DNA of 64,000 nucleotides from Viridibacterium sp035456105 (GCA_035456105.1 DATIDV010000047.1:1-64000), one strand, 5' to 3'; shown: positions 1 through 8,042, counted from the stretch's first letter. Translations and numbers: made by a program. The notes: generated by a model not told the origin, from the sequence alone.

Positions 1-83
1 GTGCGTCCTTTGTCTGTGCTCTTTCCCGGCAGAAAGTCCGCTATGCGTGACCACTGCTTATCGGTGAGCATTCGGCGATCCAT
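1..83 (-). CDS. IS5-family transposase, N-terminal part, runs off the window
   Basis: Reading leftward from the ATG at 83 gives MDRRMLTDKQWSRIADFLPG, the usual start of IS5-family (IS427/IS1031 group) transposases. Only about 27 codons lie inside the window, so neither the catalytic DDE residues nor intactness can be judged. The element's terminal inverted repeat lies just upstream at about 119-138. Sure of the family, unsure whether it is active. Confidence 0.7.
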   Translation of the reverse strand, partial: MDRRMLTDKQWSRIADFLPGKSTDKGR

Positions 84-138
84 GTCATGCGTCCAAAAGA
101 CAGGATGTAAACACAATTCGCCAAATGTGAACAGACCC
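1..138 (-). mobile_element. End of an IS5-family insertion sequence
   Basis: On the minus strand the sequence starts GGGTCTGTTCACATTTGGCG at 138, a typical IS427-group terminal repeat, and leads after about 55 bp to the transposase start at 83. The other end is outside the window. The element abuts a decayed gene (140-612), so it may have truncated it. Confidence 0.65.
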
Positions 139-175
139 TAGCCGAATCGTGCTCGAGCGCCAGGAAAGCAACACA

Positions 176-655
176 TTACAGACCAAGTCGGGCTAGCACG
201 CGAACGGCGGAATGGCCGATAAGTGAGCGTTGGGTCGACGATGCCAACTGGCTGATCTTCGGCCAGAGCTGCCCGTCTCCTACCCGCTGAGCAGCCATTT
301 GAACGGCCGCTGGAATCCACATCTGCAACCTGCCGGAAAGCCAATGCAGGCAACCGGCCATTCGCCATCTTTCGGCAGGCTTTCAAAAAATGGCCGGCCC
401 CAGCGTGCCTGCAGTTCGACGCAATACTCCGGCTGGACAGGCTGAGCATCGATGATCCGGACGCGTCCGATATATTGATCGGGCGGCAGTAACTTGCCCT
501 GCTCAACGTGGCCAACCAGTAGATCAAAACGGCACTGATCCGATTTCGGGAGCCGTGCTTGCTCGTCTTGATAGTCAGGCCGATTCGTTCGACGATTCCT
601 GCGATGAAACACCCGGGAGGCGGTTCTTGCTCGTCCAGCTTGCTACCTTCCTCGC
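176..655 (-). pseudogene. Broken gene resembling the nif-linked LRV Fe-S protein
   Basis: No intact frame crosses this interval. From a GTG at 612 one frame reads SDQCRFDLLVGHVEQGKLL and further cysteines (PEYCVEL). This resembles the N-terminal Fe-S domain of the leucine-rich-variant protein encoded in some nif clusters. Near 361 the likeness continues in another frame (AVQMAAQRVGDGQLWP, then HSAVRVLARLGL), which is LRV/HEAT-like. A frameshift plus truncation by the IS at 1-138 would explain this. The family assignment is from memory of the family and is tentative. That the stretch lacks an intact gene is directly visible. Confidence 0.35.
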
Positions 656-657
656 CA

Positions 658-897
658 TCAACCCTTCGGCAGGCCTCTGCGCTCGCTCGACGAGTAGTTG
701 CTGAAGTGTCCCTCCTTGTTCGCCTGCCTGCGTGCGCCATTGATGATGGCATTGCTCTTGTTGGCAGGCGCGATGACTGACAACTGTTTCTCCATCTCCG
801 CGCTGCCGCAATACGGGCAACTGGCGACTGCGTCGCTGCGTATCAGCAACTCGCTGGTTTTGTCGCAAACCCGACAGTGAAAATCGAACAATGGCAT
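658..897 (-). CDS. FmdB-type small zinc-ribbon protein
   Basis: 79-residue protein. The N-terminus MPLFDFHCRVCD and the second pair CPYCG (about residue 31) give the CxxC...CxxC zinc ribbon of the FmdB/CxxC_CXXC_SSSS family. This is followed by a low-complexity tail ending SSSERRGLPKG. FmdB was named as a putative regulator of formamidase, but most family members have no proven role. The ATG at 897 is preceded by GAGG at good spacing. It is transcribed in the direction of the nif genes but is separated from them by a relic of modC, so it may be the leftover end of a rearranged nif-linked cluster. Confidence 0.8.
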   Translation of the reverse strand: MPLFDFHCRVCDKTSELLIRSDAVASCPYCGSAEMEKQLSVIAPANKSNAIINGARRQANKEGHFSNYSSSERRGLPKG

Positions 898-1009
898 GGC
901 AAACCTCGGGTGATGTGGGTCTGCCGTGTCATTGCAAGATCAATGCCTCCGGCGTCGGTTCGGCACGCCCCGGTTCAGCGAACACATCGCTGCCGATGAC
1001 TGCGTGCAC

Positions 1010-1350
1010 ATCGCCAGTGAGTTGAGCCGGTGGCCCGGAAAGTGCGCGTGATTGGCGTGAACGGTGCACTCGAGCCGCACGAACCGAATTGCCGCTCACG
1101 ATGAACGAATGCGCATGACATGAACCTGGTAGATCACGATCTCGAGGCGGTGGTGCTGGAGATCCGTGACGATGGAAGCAACACGCAGGCGGACAAGGTA
1201 AGCGTGGGCCTGCGTCTGGGCGGCGAGGAGGGCGGCGCAGTCTTGATCTCACGCATCACGCGACGCTCACGCGATGTGTTGGGCTTGCAGGTTGGCCAAC
1301 GCGCCTTTGCGCAGGTGAAGAGCGTTGCGTTGGTGACCTGGGCGCCCGAG
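1010..1350 (+). pseudogene. Relic of modC (molybdate transporter ATPase), C-terminal TOBE part
   Basis: On the plus strand, against the direction of the neighbouring genes, codons from 1120 read VVLEIRDDG, then GGAVLISRITRRSRDVLGLQ, then FAQVKSVALV. This is the signature C-terminus of ModC, the ATPase of the molybdate importer (molybdate-binding TOBE domain). In another frame just upstream (about 1030-1100) VARKVRVIG...ALEPHEP resembles the preceding VRVxARDVSLALEPH stretch of ModC, so at least one frameshift is present. The ATP-binding domain is absent. Molybdate uptake genes often sit beside nif genes, which fits a decayed neighbour. Confidence 0.55.
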
Positions 1351-1353
1351 GCG

Positions 1354-1845
1354 CTAAGCGTCCCGGCTACCGTCCAGCAGCGCCGCGATGACGTCGTCGC
1401 CGAGACCCGCATTGCCATGAAGATCGCTGATCTTTTCGAGCGCGGCACCGGCTTCTTCTGTCTGCCCTTGGCGCAGCAGGATGAACGACAGCGCCTTGAG
1501 CGTGAACAGCCAGAAGCGTGCAGGGCCGGGGCTGGTGAAATCGACCGTTCCCGCTTTGGCTGCGCGCCAGTTTTCGGGCAGGCCCGTCTGGCGAGCGGCC
1601 TGCAGGAGCCCGGCGCGTGCCGCGCGTTCGGCCAGCACCAGCTGTCGTTTGCTGGCGTGAAATTTATAGAGCAGGTAGTAGACCGGGAGGCACGCCGGGC
1701 TGGTGGCCTGTGCGGTCCATAGCAGCGCTTCGACCTCGGCGGCCGACGTGGCGTCGCCGATCTGATCCAGCATGCGGCGTGCAGCGGGTGTGAGTTCCCC
1801 GCCGAAATAGGCGTCTGAAGACTCGCCCGTGAACAGATTCACCAC
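1354..1845 (-). CDS. Nif-linked helical (TPR-like) protein of unknown function
   Basis: 163-residue soluble protein with no signal peptide or membrane segment. The middle and C-terminal parts are Ala/Leu-rich helical pairs (LVLAERAARAGLLQAAR; LSFILLRQGQTEEAGAALEKI) that read like tetratricopeptide repeats. It starts with tandem GTG codons (GTGGTGA at 1845-1839) overlapping the stop of the upstream ferredoxin gene, so it is translationally coupled and almost certainly the last gene of the nifV operon. The position suggests a nitrogen fixation role, perhaps as a protein-protein adaptor. I do not recognise a named family. Confidence 0.65.
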   Translation of the reverse strand: MVNLFTGESSDAYFGGELTPAARRMLDQIGDATSAAEVEALLWTAQATSPACLPVYYLLYKFHASKRQLVLAERAARAGLLQAARQTGLPENWRAAKAGTVDFTSPGPARFWLFTLKALSFILLRQGQTEEAGAALEKISDLHGNAGLGDDVIAALLDGSRDA

Positions 1846-2162
1846 GTCACCTCTGACGCCAGCAGCCGTTCCACTGGTTCGCCGCCCAGCAGATGCTTGT
1901 CGAATATCTCGGCCACATCGGCGACGGTCACGTTGCCGTACATTACGGCATCCGGATAGATCAGCACATTGGTGCCTTGATCGCAGGGGCCGAGACAGCC
2001 GGAGTAGGTGACGGCCACCTTGTCATAAACGTTGCGCTTCTGCAGTTCGCCCCAGAAAGCCTGCAGCACATCGCTACAACCCTTTTGCGAGCAGGAGCCG
2101 CGTGGGTGGCCCGGCGGGCGCTGCTGGGAACATACGAAGACGTGACGCAGGGGACGGGCCAT
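1839..2162 (-). CDS. Thioredoxin-like [2Fe-2S] ferredoxin
   Basis: 107-residue protein from the ATG at 2162 (MARPLRHVFVC), preceded by GGAAAGGAAG. The four cluster ligands fit the Shethna/FdIV pattern: C in HVFVCSQQ, C in RGSCSQKGC, then YSGCLGPCDQG. The fold is thioredoxin-like and binds one [2Fe-2S] cluster. In diazotrophs such ferredoxins are encoded in nif clusters and are linked to electron transfer or protection of nitrogenase. It lies 111 bp after a ferritin-like gene and overlaps the next gene by a few bases, so it belongs to the nifV-fix operon. Confidence 0.85.
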   Translation of the reverse strand: MARPLRHVFVCSQQRPPGHPRGSCSQKGCSDVLQAFWGELQKRNVYDKVAVTYSGCLGPCDQGTNVLIYPDAVMYGNVTVADVAEIFDKHLLGGEPVERLLASEVTW

Positions 2163-2273
2163 GATGCTTCCTTTCCAAAGATTCAAATCGTTTCCGTTGC
2201 AACTTGATGATGCGACGCGCTGGCTGCGCGTTACGTGCGACCGATCAACACCTCGCGCTGTCCCGCCCGTCGT

Positions 2274-2726
2274 TCAGGCACTCAGTCTTACAATCCATTG
2301 CTCCAGCGCCGCCATATGGGCCGCGCCTTCTGCTTCAAACGCCTGCGCCATATGACGCACCGTCGGGTCCGACTCCAGCGCCGCCATGCTGGCGTAATAG
2401 GCATGGCTGCGCCGCTTCAATTCCAGCGCCTGTGTCATGGCGCGATGTACATCCAGTACCGCAGTGCCACCGACCTGGATGGCGCTTCTCGGCGGGTCTG
2501 TGAGCGCGTGAAGGCGCTCCAGTACCACACTCGCTTTTGCATTCAGTCCGCCGCCCGCGCGGGCCTCGTTGGTTTCCAGCCGCGTCAGTTCCGCCAGACC
2601 CGAGAAGAAGGCTTCAAGCTCCACATCGCCTGCCTGCAAGGCGCGCTGCGCAAAGCTTTCGTAATGCACGGCGGCTTCGCCTTCAAGCGCAATGACATTC
2701 GCTAGAAACAGTTCGGTGGCGCTCAC
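2274..2726 (-). CDS. Ferritin-like/rubrerythrin-like protein (copy 2)
   Basis: 150-residue four-helix protein starting with GTG at 2726. Glu-rich helices (FLANVIALEGEAAVHYESFA; later AFEAEGAAHMAALEQW) match the ferritin-like/rubrerythrin superfamily, with Glu/His positions that could hold a di-iron centre. The EAEGAAH motif departs from the usual ExxH spacing, so metal binding is less certain than in its neighbour. It is a paralogue of the gene directly upstream (2752-3213), 25 bp apart. No rubredoxin domain is present. A role in oxygen or peroxide protection, or iron handling for nitrogenase, is inferred from position only. Confidence 0.7.
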   Translation of the reverse strand: MSATELFLANVIALEGEAAVHYESFAQRALQAGDVELEAFFSGLAELTRLETNEARAGGGLNAKASVVLERLHALTDPPRSAIQVGGTAVLDVHRAMTQALELKRRSHAYYASMAALESDPTVRHMAQAFEAEGAAHMAALEQWIVRLSA

Positions 2727-2751
2727 GATTTGACATCAACCCTGTCTTGGC

Positions 2752-3213
2752 TCATTCCGCCATCGGCGCACGCGCCAGCCACTTTTGCAGCTCGGCGACG
2801 TGCTCGGCTTCTTCCGCCGCAAATTCACCGGCGAAGCGCTTCACCTCCGGGTCTTGCGTGGCGGCATGCATCTGGCTGTAGAAGACGTGGCTGCGATGTT
2901 CTCCGTCCAGTGCCAATAGCAAGGCGGCCTGTACATCCATCATGGCGTCCACGCCTTCCCAGCTTGGCGCTTCGGGTGACATGCCGGTTGGCCAGCGGAA
3001 CTCGCGCCAGTCCATCTCCGGTATCTCGTGAAAGCCGCCGCGTTCCATGGCTTCGTTCAGATGGCGTCGTGCAAACAGCGCCATGCTGGTAAAGAACGCC
3101 GCCACCTCGGCATTGCCGGCCGTGTGCATGATGGCGCGTAGCTCGTCGTAACGCCGCGCGGCTTCGCGTTCAAGCTGGATGGCATAAGCCAGGAAAAGCT
3201 GAACTTCGTTCAT
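2752..3213 (-). CDS. Ferritin-like/rubrerythrin-like protein (copy 1)
   Basis: 153 residues from ATG 3213 (AGAGG upstream). The helices LFLAYAIQLEREAARRYDEL and ALDGEHRSHVFYSQM, and a C-terminal FAAEEAEHVAELQKW, carry the ExxH-type residues expected of a di-iron ferritin-like protein. It has no C-terminal rubredoxin domain and no membrane segment. It begins 12 bp after the fixX stop, so it is co-transcribed with fixABCX. The pair with the next gene looks like a tandem duplication with clear divergence. Function unproven; electron transfer from FixX or oxygen scavenging are possibilities. Confidence 0.75.
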   Translation of the reverse strand: MNEVQLFLAYAIQLEREAARRYDELRAIMHTAGNAEVAAFFTSMALFARRHLNEAMERGGFHEIPEMDWREFRWPTGMSPEAPSWEGVDAMMDVQAALLLALDGEHRSHVFYSQMHAATQDPEVKRFAGEFAAEEAEHVAELQKWLARAPMAE

Positions 3214-3225
3214 CAACTCATGCCT

Positions 3226-3525
3226 CTAGCCGAACTTGAAAAGAATGCCGTGACCACCGCGCGGGTACTCCCACGCCACATTGTCGTGGTCGTCGCAGAT
3301 GATGCGGCAGCTGCCACACTCCAGGCAGCCATCGGTAATCAAGGTGACGGCGCCATTGCCCTCGGCCTTGTAGCAGGAGGCCGGACAGACGAAGGTGCAC
3401 GACTGCGTCTTGCAGGTATTGCGGCAGACATCCGCATCCTTGATCTGGATGTGGGGGCGGCCGTGGTCGACCTTGTAACGGTTCTGGAAGAGCTTCTCCT
3501 CCACGTTGACGGAAATGCTGCTCAT
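3226..3525 (-). CDS. fixX: FixX, ferredoxin-like subunit of the FixABCX complex
   Basis: 99-residue [4Fe-4S] protein. C-terminal CLECGSCRIIC is the cluster motif, and an N-terminal Cys-rich stretch (CRNTCKTQSCTFVCPASC) is also typical of FixX/ETF-QO tails. It receives electrons within the FixABCX complex, which bifurcates NADH electrons to quinone and to low-potential ferredoxin or flavodoxin for nitrogenase. I chose the ATG at 3525 because it overlaps the fixC stop as ATGA. A longer start would extend into fixC. Confidence 0.95.
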   Translation of the reverse strand: MSSISVNVEEKLFQNRYKVDHGRPHIQIKDADVCRNTCKTQSCTFVCPASCYKAEGNGAVTLITDGCLECGSCRIICDDHDNVAWEYPRGGHGILFKFG

Positions 3526-4826
3526 CGCAATGCCCTCCACAACTTGTACGCATCGCCGACCAGACCGGTCAGAGAGCGGCTACGTCGGAAACTTGAAAAG
3601 ATCTGGCGCTCCTTGGCCTTCTTGTCGATGCCGTCTACCGTGAGCATGGTGCTGGCTGCGCGATTGACCAGCTCCGGATAGGTGGTGAAGAACTGCTTGT
3701 TCTTGTGGAATACCGATGGCATGTCGCGGTACTTGTGCATGTCCTTCATGACGAAGCTCGCATCCAGCGTGGTCTTGTAGGCGCGCAGCGTGGCTGCGCT
3801 CATCGGTTTGCCCTCGGTGCGAGCCGCGAGGACCGTTTCTGCGGCCAGTCTCCCCGTGGTCATGGCCAGATTCGAGCCCTCGCGGTGCACCGAGTTGACG
3901 AAGCCGCCGGAGTCGCCAACGATCATCCAGCCATTGCCGTAGACCTGCGGGATGGCGTGGAAACCCCCTTCTGGCAGAAGGTGGGCGGCGTATTCCTTCA
4001 TCTCGCCACCGGCAATCAGTGGCGCGATGGCGGGATGGCGCTTCATGTTCTCAAGCAGGGTGTAGGGCGCGGTGCGATTCGGGTTGTTCTTGAAATCGCC
4101 GAGCATGCAACCGACACCGATGGTCAGCGAGTCGCGGTTTGTGTAGAGGAAGCCCGTGCCCATCATGCCGTCGGTGATCTTGCCCATCATCTCGATGACG
4201 ACGCCCTCGTCTTCCTGGATGTTGAAGCGCGCCTGGATCATCTCTTCCGGCATGAACAGGATTTCCTTGACGGCCAGTGCGACGTCGCCGGCCGCCAGTT
4301 CGCCATGGAAGCCGGCCTTGCGCGCCAGCGTCGAATTCACACCGTCGGCGAGAATCACCACGTCGGCAAACACGTCGCCGCCGAGGCGGTCGCAGCGCAC
4401 GCCGACGACCTGCGTGCCATCCATCAGCAGCTTCTCGACCGTGGTCTCGCAGATCACCAGCGCACCGGCTTCGCGCACCTTGGACGAGAACCACTTGTCG
4501 AACTGCGCACGAATGATGGTGTAGCGGTTGTAGGGCGGCTTGTTGTAGTCGTTGGAGCGGAAATGTGTACCGATGAAACTCTCATCGTCGAGCACCCACA
4601 TGCGCTGCTCGATGATGTGACGCTCCAGTGGCGCGTCATCGCGAAAGTCGGGGATGATCTTCTCCAGCGCATCGGCGTAGAGGATCGCTCCCTGCACGTT
4701 CTTCGAGCCCGGCGTTTCGCCGCGCTCGATCTGCAATACCTTGAGACCGCCCTTGGCTGCCGTGTAGGCCGCTGCATTGCCCGAGGGGCCTGCGCCGACG
4801 ACAATGACATCGAACTTCTCATTCAT
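3522..4826 (-). CDS. fixC: FixC, FAD-dependent ETF-quinone oxidoreductase-like subunit
   Basis: 434 residues from ATG 4826, with GAGG upstream and only 4 bp after the fixB stop. N-terminal VVGAGPSGNAAA (about residues 9-20) is the dinucleotide-binding Rossmann motif for FAD. The later VGDSGGFVNS segment is the second FAD motif of geranylgeranyl reductase/ETF-QO-like enzymes. It forms the quinone-facing subunit of FixABCX. It is stop-start coupled to fixX by ATGA. Length and order (A-B-C-X) are as in other diazotrophs, and I see no missing motif. Confidence 0.95.
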   Translation of the reverse strand: MNEKFDVIVVGAGPSGNAAAYTAAKGGLKVLQIERGETPGSKNVQGAILYADALEKIIPDFRDDAPLERHIIEQRMWVLDDESFIGTHFRSNDYNKPPYNRYTIIRAQFDKWFSSKVREAGALVICETTVEKLLMDGTQVVGVRCDRLGGDVFADVVILADGVNSTLARKAGFHGELAAGDVALAVKEILFMPEEMIQARFNIQEDEGVVIEMMGKITDGMMGTGFLYTNRDSLTIGVGCMLGDFKNNPNRTAPYTLLENMKRHPAIAPLIAGGEMKEYAAHLLPEGGFHAIPQVYGNGWMIVGDSGGFVNSVHREGSNLAMTTGRLAAETVLAARTEGKPMSAATLRAYKTTLDASFVMKDMHKYRDMPSVFHKNKQFFTTYPELVNRAASTMLTVDGIDKKAKERQIFSSFRRSRSLTGLVGDAYKLWRALR

Positions 4827-4830
4827 GACC

Positions 4831-5949
4831 TCACGCCACCTTTCTGCCGCGCACGGCGATGTGTTCCCGGAAGGCATCGGTCAGCGCAGGCAGTACCGTC
4901 ATGGCATTGCCGACGATGCCGTAGTGCGCAAAGTCGAAGATCGGGGCGTTGGCGTCGGTGTTGATGGCGAGGATTACATCCGAATCCTCCATGCCGACGC
5001 GGTGCTGGATCGCGCCAGAGATGCCCGCTGCGATGTACAGCTTGGCGCGCACCGTCTTGCCGGTCTGGCCCACCTGGCGTTCGTTCTCGACCCAGCCGGC
5101 CTGCACGGCGGCACGCGTGGCGCCGACCTCGGCACCAAGCACCCTGGCGAGATCCCACACGAGCTTGAAATTGTCGGGATTCTTGAGCCCCTTGCCGCCG
5201 GCGATGATGATGTCGGCGTAGGCAATGTTGACCTTGTTGCTCTGCGCATCGGGGATGAAGTCGATGAGCTTGGTGATGATGCTGCTCTCGACCATCGACA
5301 GTGTGTCCTCGATGATGCTGCCGGTCCGAGCCGCATCGCTCGGCGGCATCTGGAACACGCGCGGGCGCACCGTGGCCATCTGCGGGCGGTAGGCGAGCGT
5401 CATGATGGTGCACAGCAGGGAGCCGCCGAAGGTCGGGCGCGTGGCGGCCAGCGCACGTGTGTTCGAGTCGATGTTGAGCTCGGTGCAGTCGGCGGTGAGG
5501 CCGGTGAGCAGGGTGGTCGCGACCGAACCTGCCAGATCGCGGCCCTGACTGGTCGCGCCAAGCAGCACGATCTCGGGCTGGTACTTGTTGACCAGATCGG
5601 TGAGGCCCTTGGTGTAGGGCTCGTTGCGATAGCCCTTGAGCACCAGGTCGCGGACGACGTAGCAACTGTCAGCGCCGAAGTGGAAGGCTTCCGTGGCGAA
5701 GGCATCGAGCTTGTCGTCGGGGCTGCCGAGCAATACGCCGGAGAGCGATACGCCGAGCTTGTCGGCCAGCTTGCGGCCCTCGCCAATGAGTTCCCACGAC
5801 ACCGGATGCACAACGCCGCGGTCGTGTTCGATGAAGACCCAGACGCCCTTGTAGGCCTTGAGGGCTTCGGACAGTTCGAGATTGCGACCACCCTTGGTGG
5901 GGGTGAGTGGCTTGCTTGCGGCAGAGGCCGGAGGAGTCGGGGTGCTCAT
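4831..5949 (-). CDS. fixB: FixB, electron transfer flavoprotein alpha-like subunit
   Basis: 372 residues. The C-terminal FAD-binding domain is clear (GISGAIQHRVGMEDSDVI followed by AINTDANAPIFDFAHYGI), as in ETF alpha chains. The N-terminal domain matches the family, after a Pro/Ala-rich leader (MSTPTPPASAASKPLTP) longer than in many homologues. With FixA it forms the bifurcating flavoprotein module of FixABCX. It is placed between fixA and fixC in one operon. The start ATG at 5949 is followed downstream by tight spacing to fixC. Confidence 0.95.
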   Translation of the reverse strand: MSTPTPPASAASKPLTPTKGGRNLELSEALKAYKGVWVFIEHDRGVVHPVSWELIGEGRKLADKLGVSLSGVLLGSPDDKLDAFATEAFHFGADSCYVVRDLVLKGYRNEPYTKGLTDLVNKYQPEIVLLGATSQGRDLAGSVATTLLTGLTADCTELNIDSNTRALAATRPTFGGSLLCTIMTLAYRPQMATVRPRVFQMPPSDAARTGSIIEDTLSMVESSIITKLIDFIPDAQSNKVNIAYADIIIAGGKGLKNPDNFKLVWDLARVLGAEVGATRAAVQAGWVENERQVGQTGKTVRAKLYIAAGISGAIQHRVGMEDSDVILAINTDANAPIFDFAHYGIVGNAMTVLPALTDAFREHIAVRGRKVA

Positions 5950-6006
5950 GATGTGTGGTCGTCCAAGAAGCGGTGAGCGGGGGCAATCCGTTTGCGATGT
6001 AGGGCG

Positions 6007-6849
6007 TCAGACATTGCCGACGATCTGCGCCTCGAGCTCCGGCTTGCGCGTGAAGATCATCTGCAGCATGTTGAGCGCCATGTCGCGCGGCGTTGAGGTC
6101 TCTGCGTTGAGCATCTCGGCCTTGTCCTCGCGTGGCGTGGGCCCGAAGACTTTGCTGACCACCGTCGGTGAACCCTTGAGGCCGATCTTCGTGATGTCTG
6201 CGATACCGGCGGCTTCCTTGTTCCACTTGCGCACCTCGTAGCGCGCGGCGCGGATCATGTTTTCCATCGGCGCGAAGCGCATCTCGTTGGTGTTTTCCAG
6301 CATCGTGATGAGGCAGGGGACGGCCGTCTTGAGCACCTGCACGCCGCCTTCGGCGCGACGCTCGACGATGATGTGGCGCGCATCCAGATCAAGCTCGACG
6401 ATGCGCGACACATAGCTGAGCAGTTGCAGGCCGAGCCGCTTGGCAATGCCGGGACCTACCTGGGCGGTGTCGCCATCAATGGTCTGCTTGCCGGTGAATA
6501 CGACGTCGACGGCCTGCTCCTCGCCGATCTTGCGGATTGCAGCGGAGAGGGCGTAGGAGGTGGCCAGCGTGTCGGCGCCGGCGAAGGCGCGGTCGGTCAC
6601 GAGGATGGCATCGTCCGCGCCGAAGGAGATGCACTTCTTCAGCGCGTCCTCCGCCTGCGGTGGCCCCATGCACAGTACGGTGACGCGACCGCCGAACTGA
6701 TCCTTGAGACGCAGCGCCTCTTCCAGCGCGAACAGATCGTAGGGATTGACGACCGAGGGCACGCCCTGGCGCATGATGGTATTGGTCACCGGATGGACGC
6801 GGATCTGCGCCGAATCCGGTACCTGCTTGATGCAAACGACTATGTGCAT
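6007..6849 (-). CDS. fixA: FixA, electron transfer flavoprotein beta-like subunit
   Basis: 280 residues from ATG 6849 (MHIVVCIKQVPDS). The N-terminal motif, NPYDLFALEEALRLKD, and TGKQTIDGDTAQVGPGIA are standard for ETF beta/FixA. It binds NADH and the bifurcating flavin together with FixB and passes low-potential electrons toward nitrogenase. GAGGAGAATGCCATG gives a strong ribosome site. It lies 10 bp after nifW and is co-transcribed from the sigma54 promoter at 9203-9218. Confidence 0.95.
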   Translation of the reverse strand: MHIVVCIKQVPDSAQIRVHPVTNTIMRQGVPSVVNPYDLFALEEALRLKDQFGGRVTVLCMGPPQAEDALKKCISFGADDAILVTDRAFAGADTLATSYALSAAIRKIGEEQAVDVVFTGKQTIDGDTAQVGPGIAKRLGLQLLSYVSRIVELDLDARHIIVERRAEGGVQVLKTAVPCLITMLENTNEMRFAPMENMIRAARYEVRKWNKEAAGIADITKIGLKGSPTVVSKVFGPTPREDKAEMLNAETSTPRDMALNMLQMIFTRKPELEAQIVGNV

Positions 6850-6859
6850 GGCATTCTCC

Positions 6860-7210
6860 TCAGGCAGCCGATCTTGCGTTTGCTGCAGGCAAGGTGGAGC
6901 GCAGGCTGTCGAGCGACACACTCTGCTGCCCGTCCGTGTCCTGGAACACCTTGAAGACCTTCTCCTTGGCCGGCGTGGATTTCACGAAATCCTCGTAGGC
7001 ATTGCCCAGCAGGCTGCGATAGCGCGCGTAGAGCACGGCCTCGTCAGTCATCGAGGCAATCTCCATGTCGCGTCGCAGGTATTGGTAGAAGCGCTTGAGG
7101 ATGTGCAGGCGATTTACGTGGACGACCGACTGGTCGTAGCTCAGCGCGAAGAAATCCAGAAAATCCTCGGCAGAGGAAAGTGCGGCGAGGCGTTTGGCCA
7201 GTTCATTCAT
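6860..7210 (-). CDS. nifW: NifW, nitrogenase-stabilizing/protective protein
   Basis: 116 residues from ATG 7210 (GGAG upstream). It reads MNELAKRLAALSSAEDFLDF...ALSYDQSVVHVNRLHILKRF, the conserved NifW pattern. NifW is needed for full activity of the MoFe protein and is thought to protect it from oxygen or aid its maturation. The start overlaps the cysE stop by 8 bp, and fixA follows after 10 bp. The C-terminus carries a short Ala/Ser tail (PAANARSAA) of no known role. Confidence 0.92.
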   Translation of the reverse strand: MNELAKRLAALSSAEDFLDFFALSYDQSVVHVNRLHILKRFYQYLRRDMEIASMTDEAVLYARYRSLLGNAYEDFVKSTPAKEKVFKVFQDTDGQQSVSLDSLRSTLPAANARSAA

Positions 7211-8042
7211 GGCGGGACACTCCTTGAGTTGATTCGACGGTGTGTGTGCTGCCATCGAAGGCGGGTTGGCTACAGCTATCGTCACAGTCGCTGCACGCGC
7301 TCTGAACCGAACGAGGCTCGCCACGCATAAGCACCACTTCGTGCTCGAGTTCGCTGATGCGATCCAGCAGGCAGGCGATCGCCTTGCCGACCGGGTCGGG
7401 CATCTGGTGGTGATCGAAATCGATACCACCGTCCGTGATGCGGCGTTGGCTCTCGGGCAGCACCATGCGACCGGGAATGCCGACAACTGTCATGCCGGGC
7501 GTCACGTCATCTATGACGACGGAGTTGGCGGCGACGCGCGCGCGGTCGCCCACCGTGATGGGGCCGAGGATCTTTGCCCCGGCACCTACCACCACACTGT
7601 TGCCCAGCGTCGGGTGACGCTTGCCTGCCGTCCAGGTGGTGCTACCCAGCGTCACGCCGTGGTAAAGCGTGACGTCGTCGCCAATTTCCGCGGTCTCGCC
7701 GATGACGACGCCGGCACCGTGGTCGATGAAGAAGCGCCTGCCGATACGCGCGCCTGGATGCATATCGATGTTCGTCAGCAGACGCGTGAAGAACGACAGC
7801 AGGCGCGGCAGATAACGCAGACCATGATTCCACAGCAGGTGTGCGAAGCGATGGAGCACCAGCGCCTGGATGCCCGGATAGATGGTGAGCAATTCGAGCG
7901 TATTGCGCGCCGCAGGGTCGCGCTGGAACACGCAGGCGACATCCTCGCGCAGCATGGACAGCAGACTGTGTGTCTCTCTCTCCTTGCGCGACTCGATTGT
8001 GGCGGCCATCAGCTTGTCCATGATCGCGTGTTCGGTTTTCAT
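7203..8042 (-). CDS. cysE: Serine O-acetyltransferase, nif-linked
   Basis: 279 residues. The N-terminal helical domain is followed by a left-handed beta-helix with hexapeptide repeats (DHGAGVVIGETAEIGDDVTLYH; VVVGAGAKILGPITVGD) typical of CysE. It makes O-acetylserine for cysteine synthesis, supplying sulfur for the Fe-S clusters of nitrogenase. It sits between nifV and nifW as in other diazotrophs (cysE1/nifP type), coupled to nifV by ATGA at 8042-8039. The C-terminal tail after the beta-helix is longer than in housekeeping CysE and contains CSDCDDSC, which may be a lineage feature. Confidence 0.92.
   Translation of the reverse strand: MKTEHAIMDKLMAATIESRKERETHSLLSMLREDVACVFQRDPAARNTLELLTIYPGIQALVLHRFAHLLWNHGLRYLPRLLSFFTRLLTNIDMHPGARIGRRFFIDHGAGVVIGETAEIGDDVTLYHGVTLGSTTWTAGKRHPTLGNSVVVGAGAKILGPITVGDRARVAANSVVIDDVTPGMTVVGIPGRMVLPESQRRITDGGIDFDHHQMPDPVGKAIACLLDRISELEHEVVLMRGEPRSVQSACSDCDDSCSQPAFDGSTHTVESTQGVSRHE

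Noticed and set aside
3218..3553. Alternative frame over fixX giving a Gly/Arg-rich protein
   Set aside because: fixX in the other frame has conserved cysteines and an ATGA overlap with fixC.
3705..4964. Long plus-strand frame across fixC
   Set aside because: Antisense mirror of fixC with no recognisable domain. Overlap with a conserved gene makes it non-coding.
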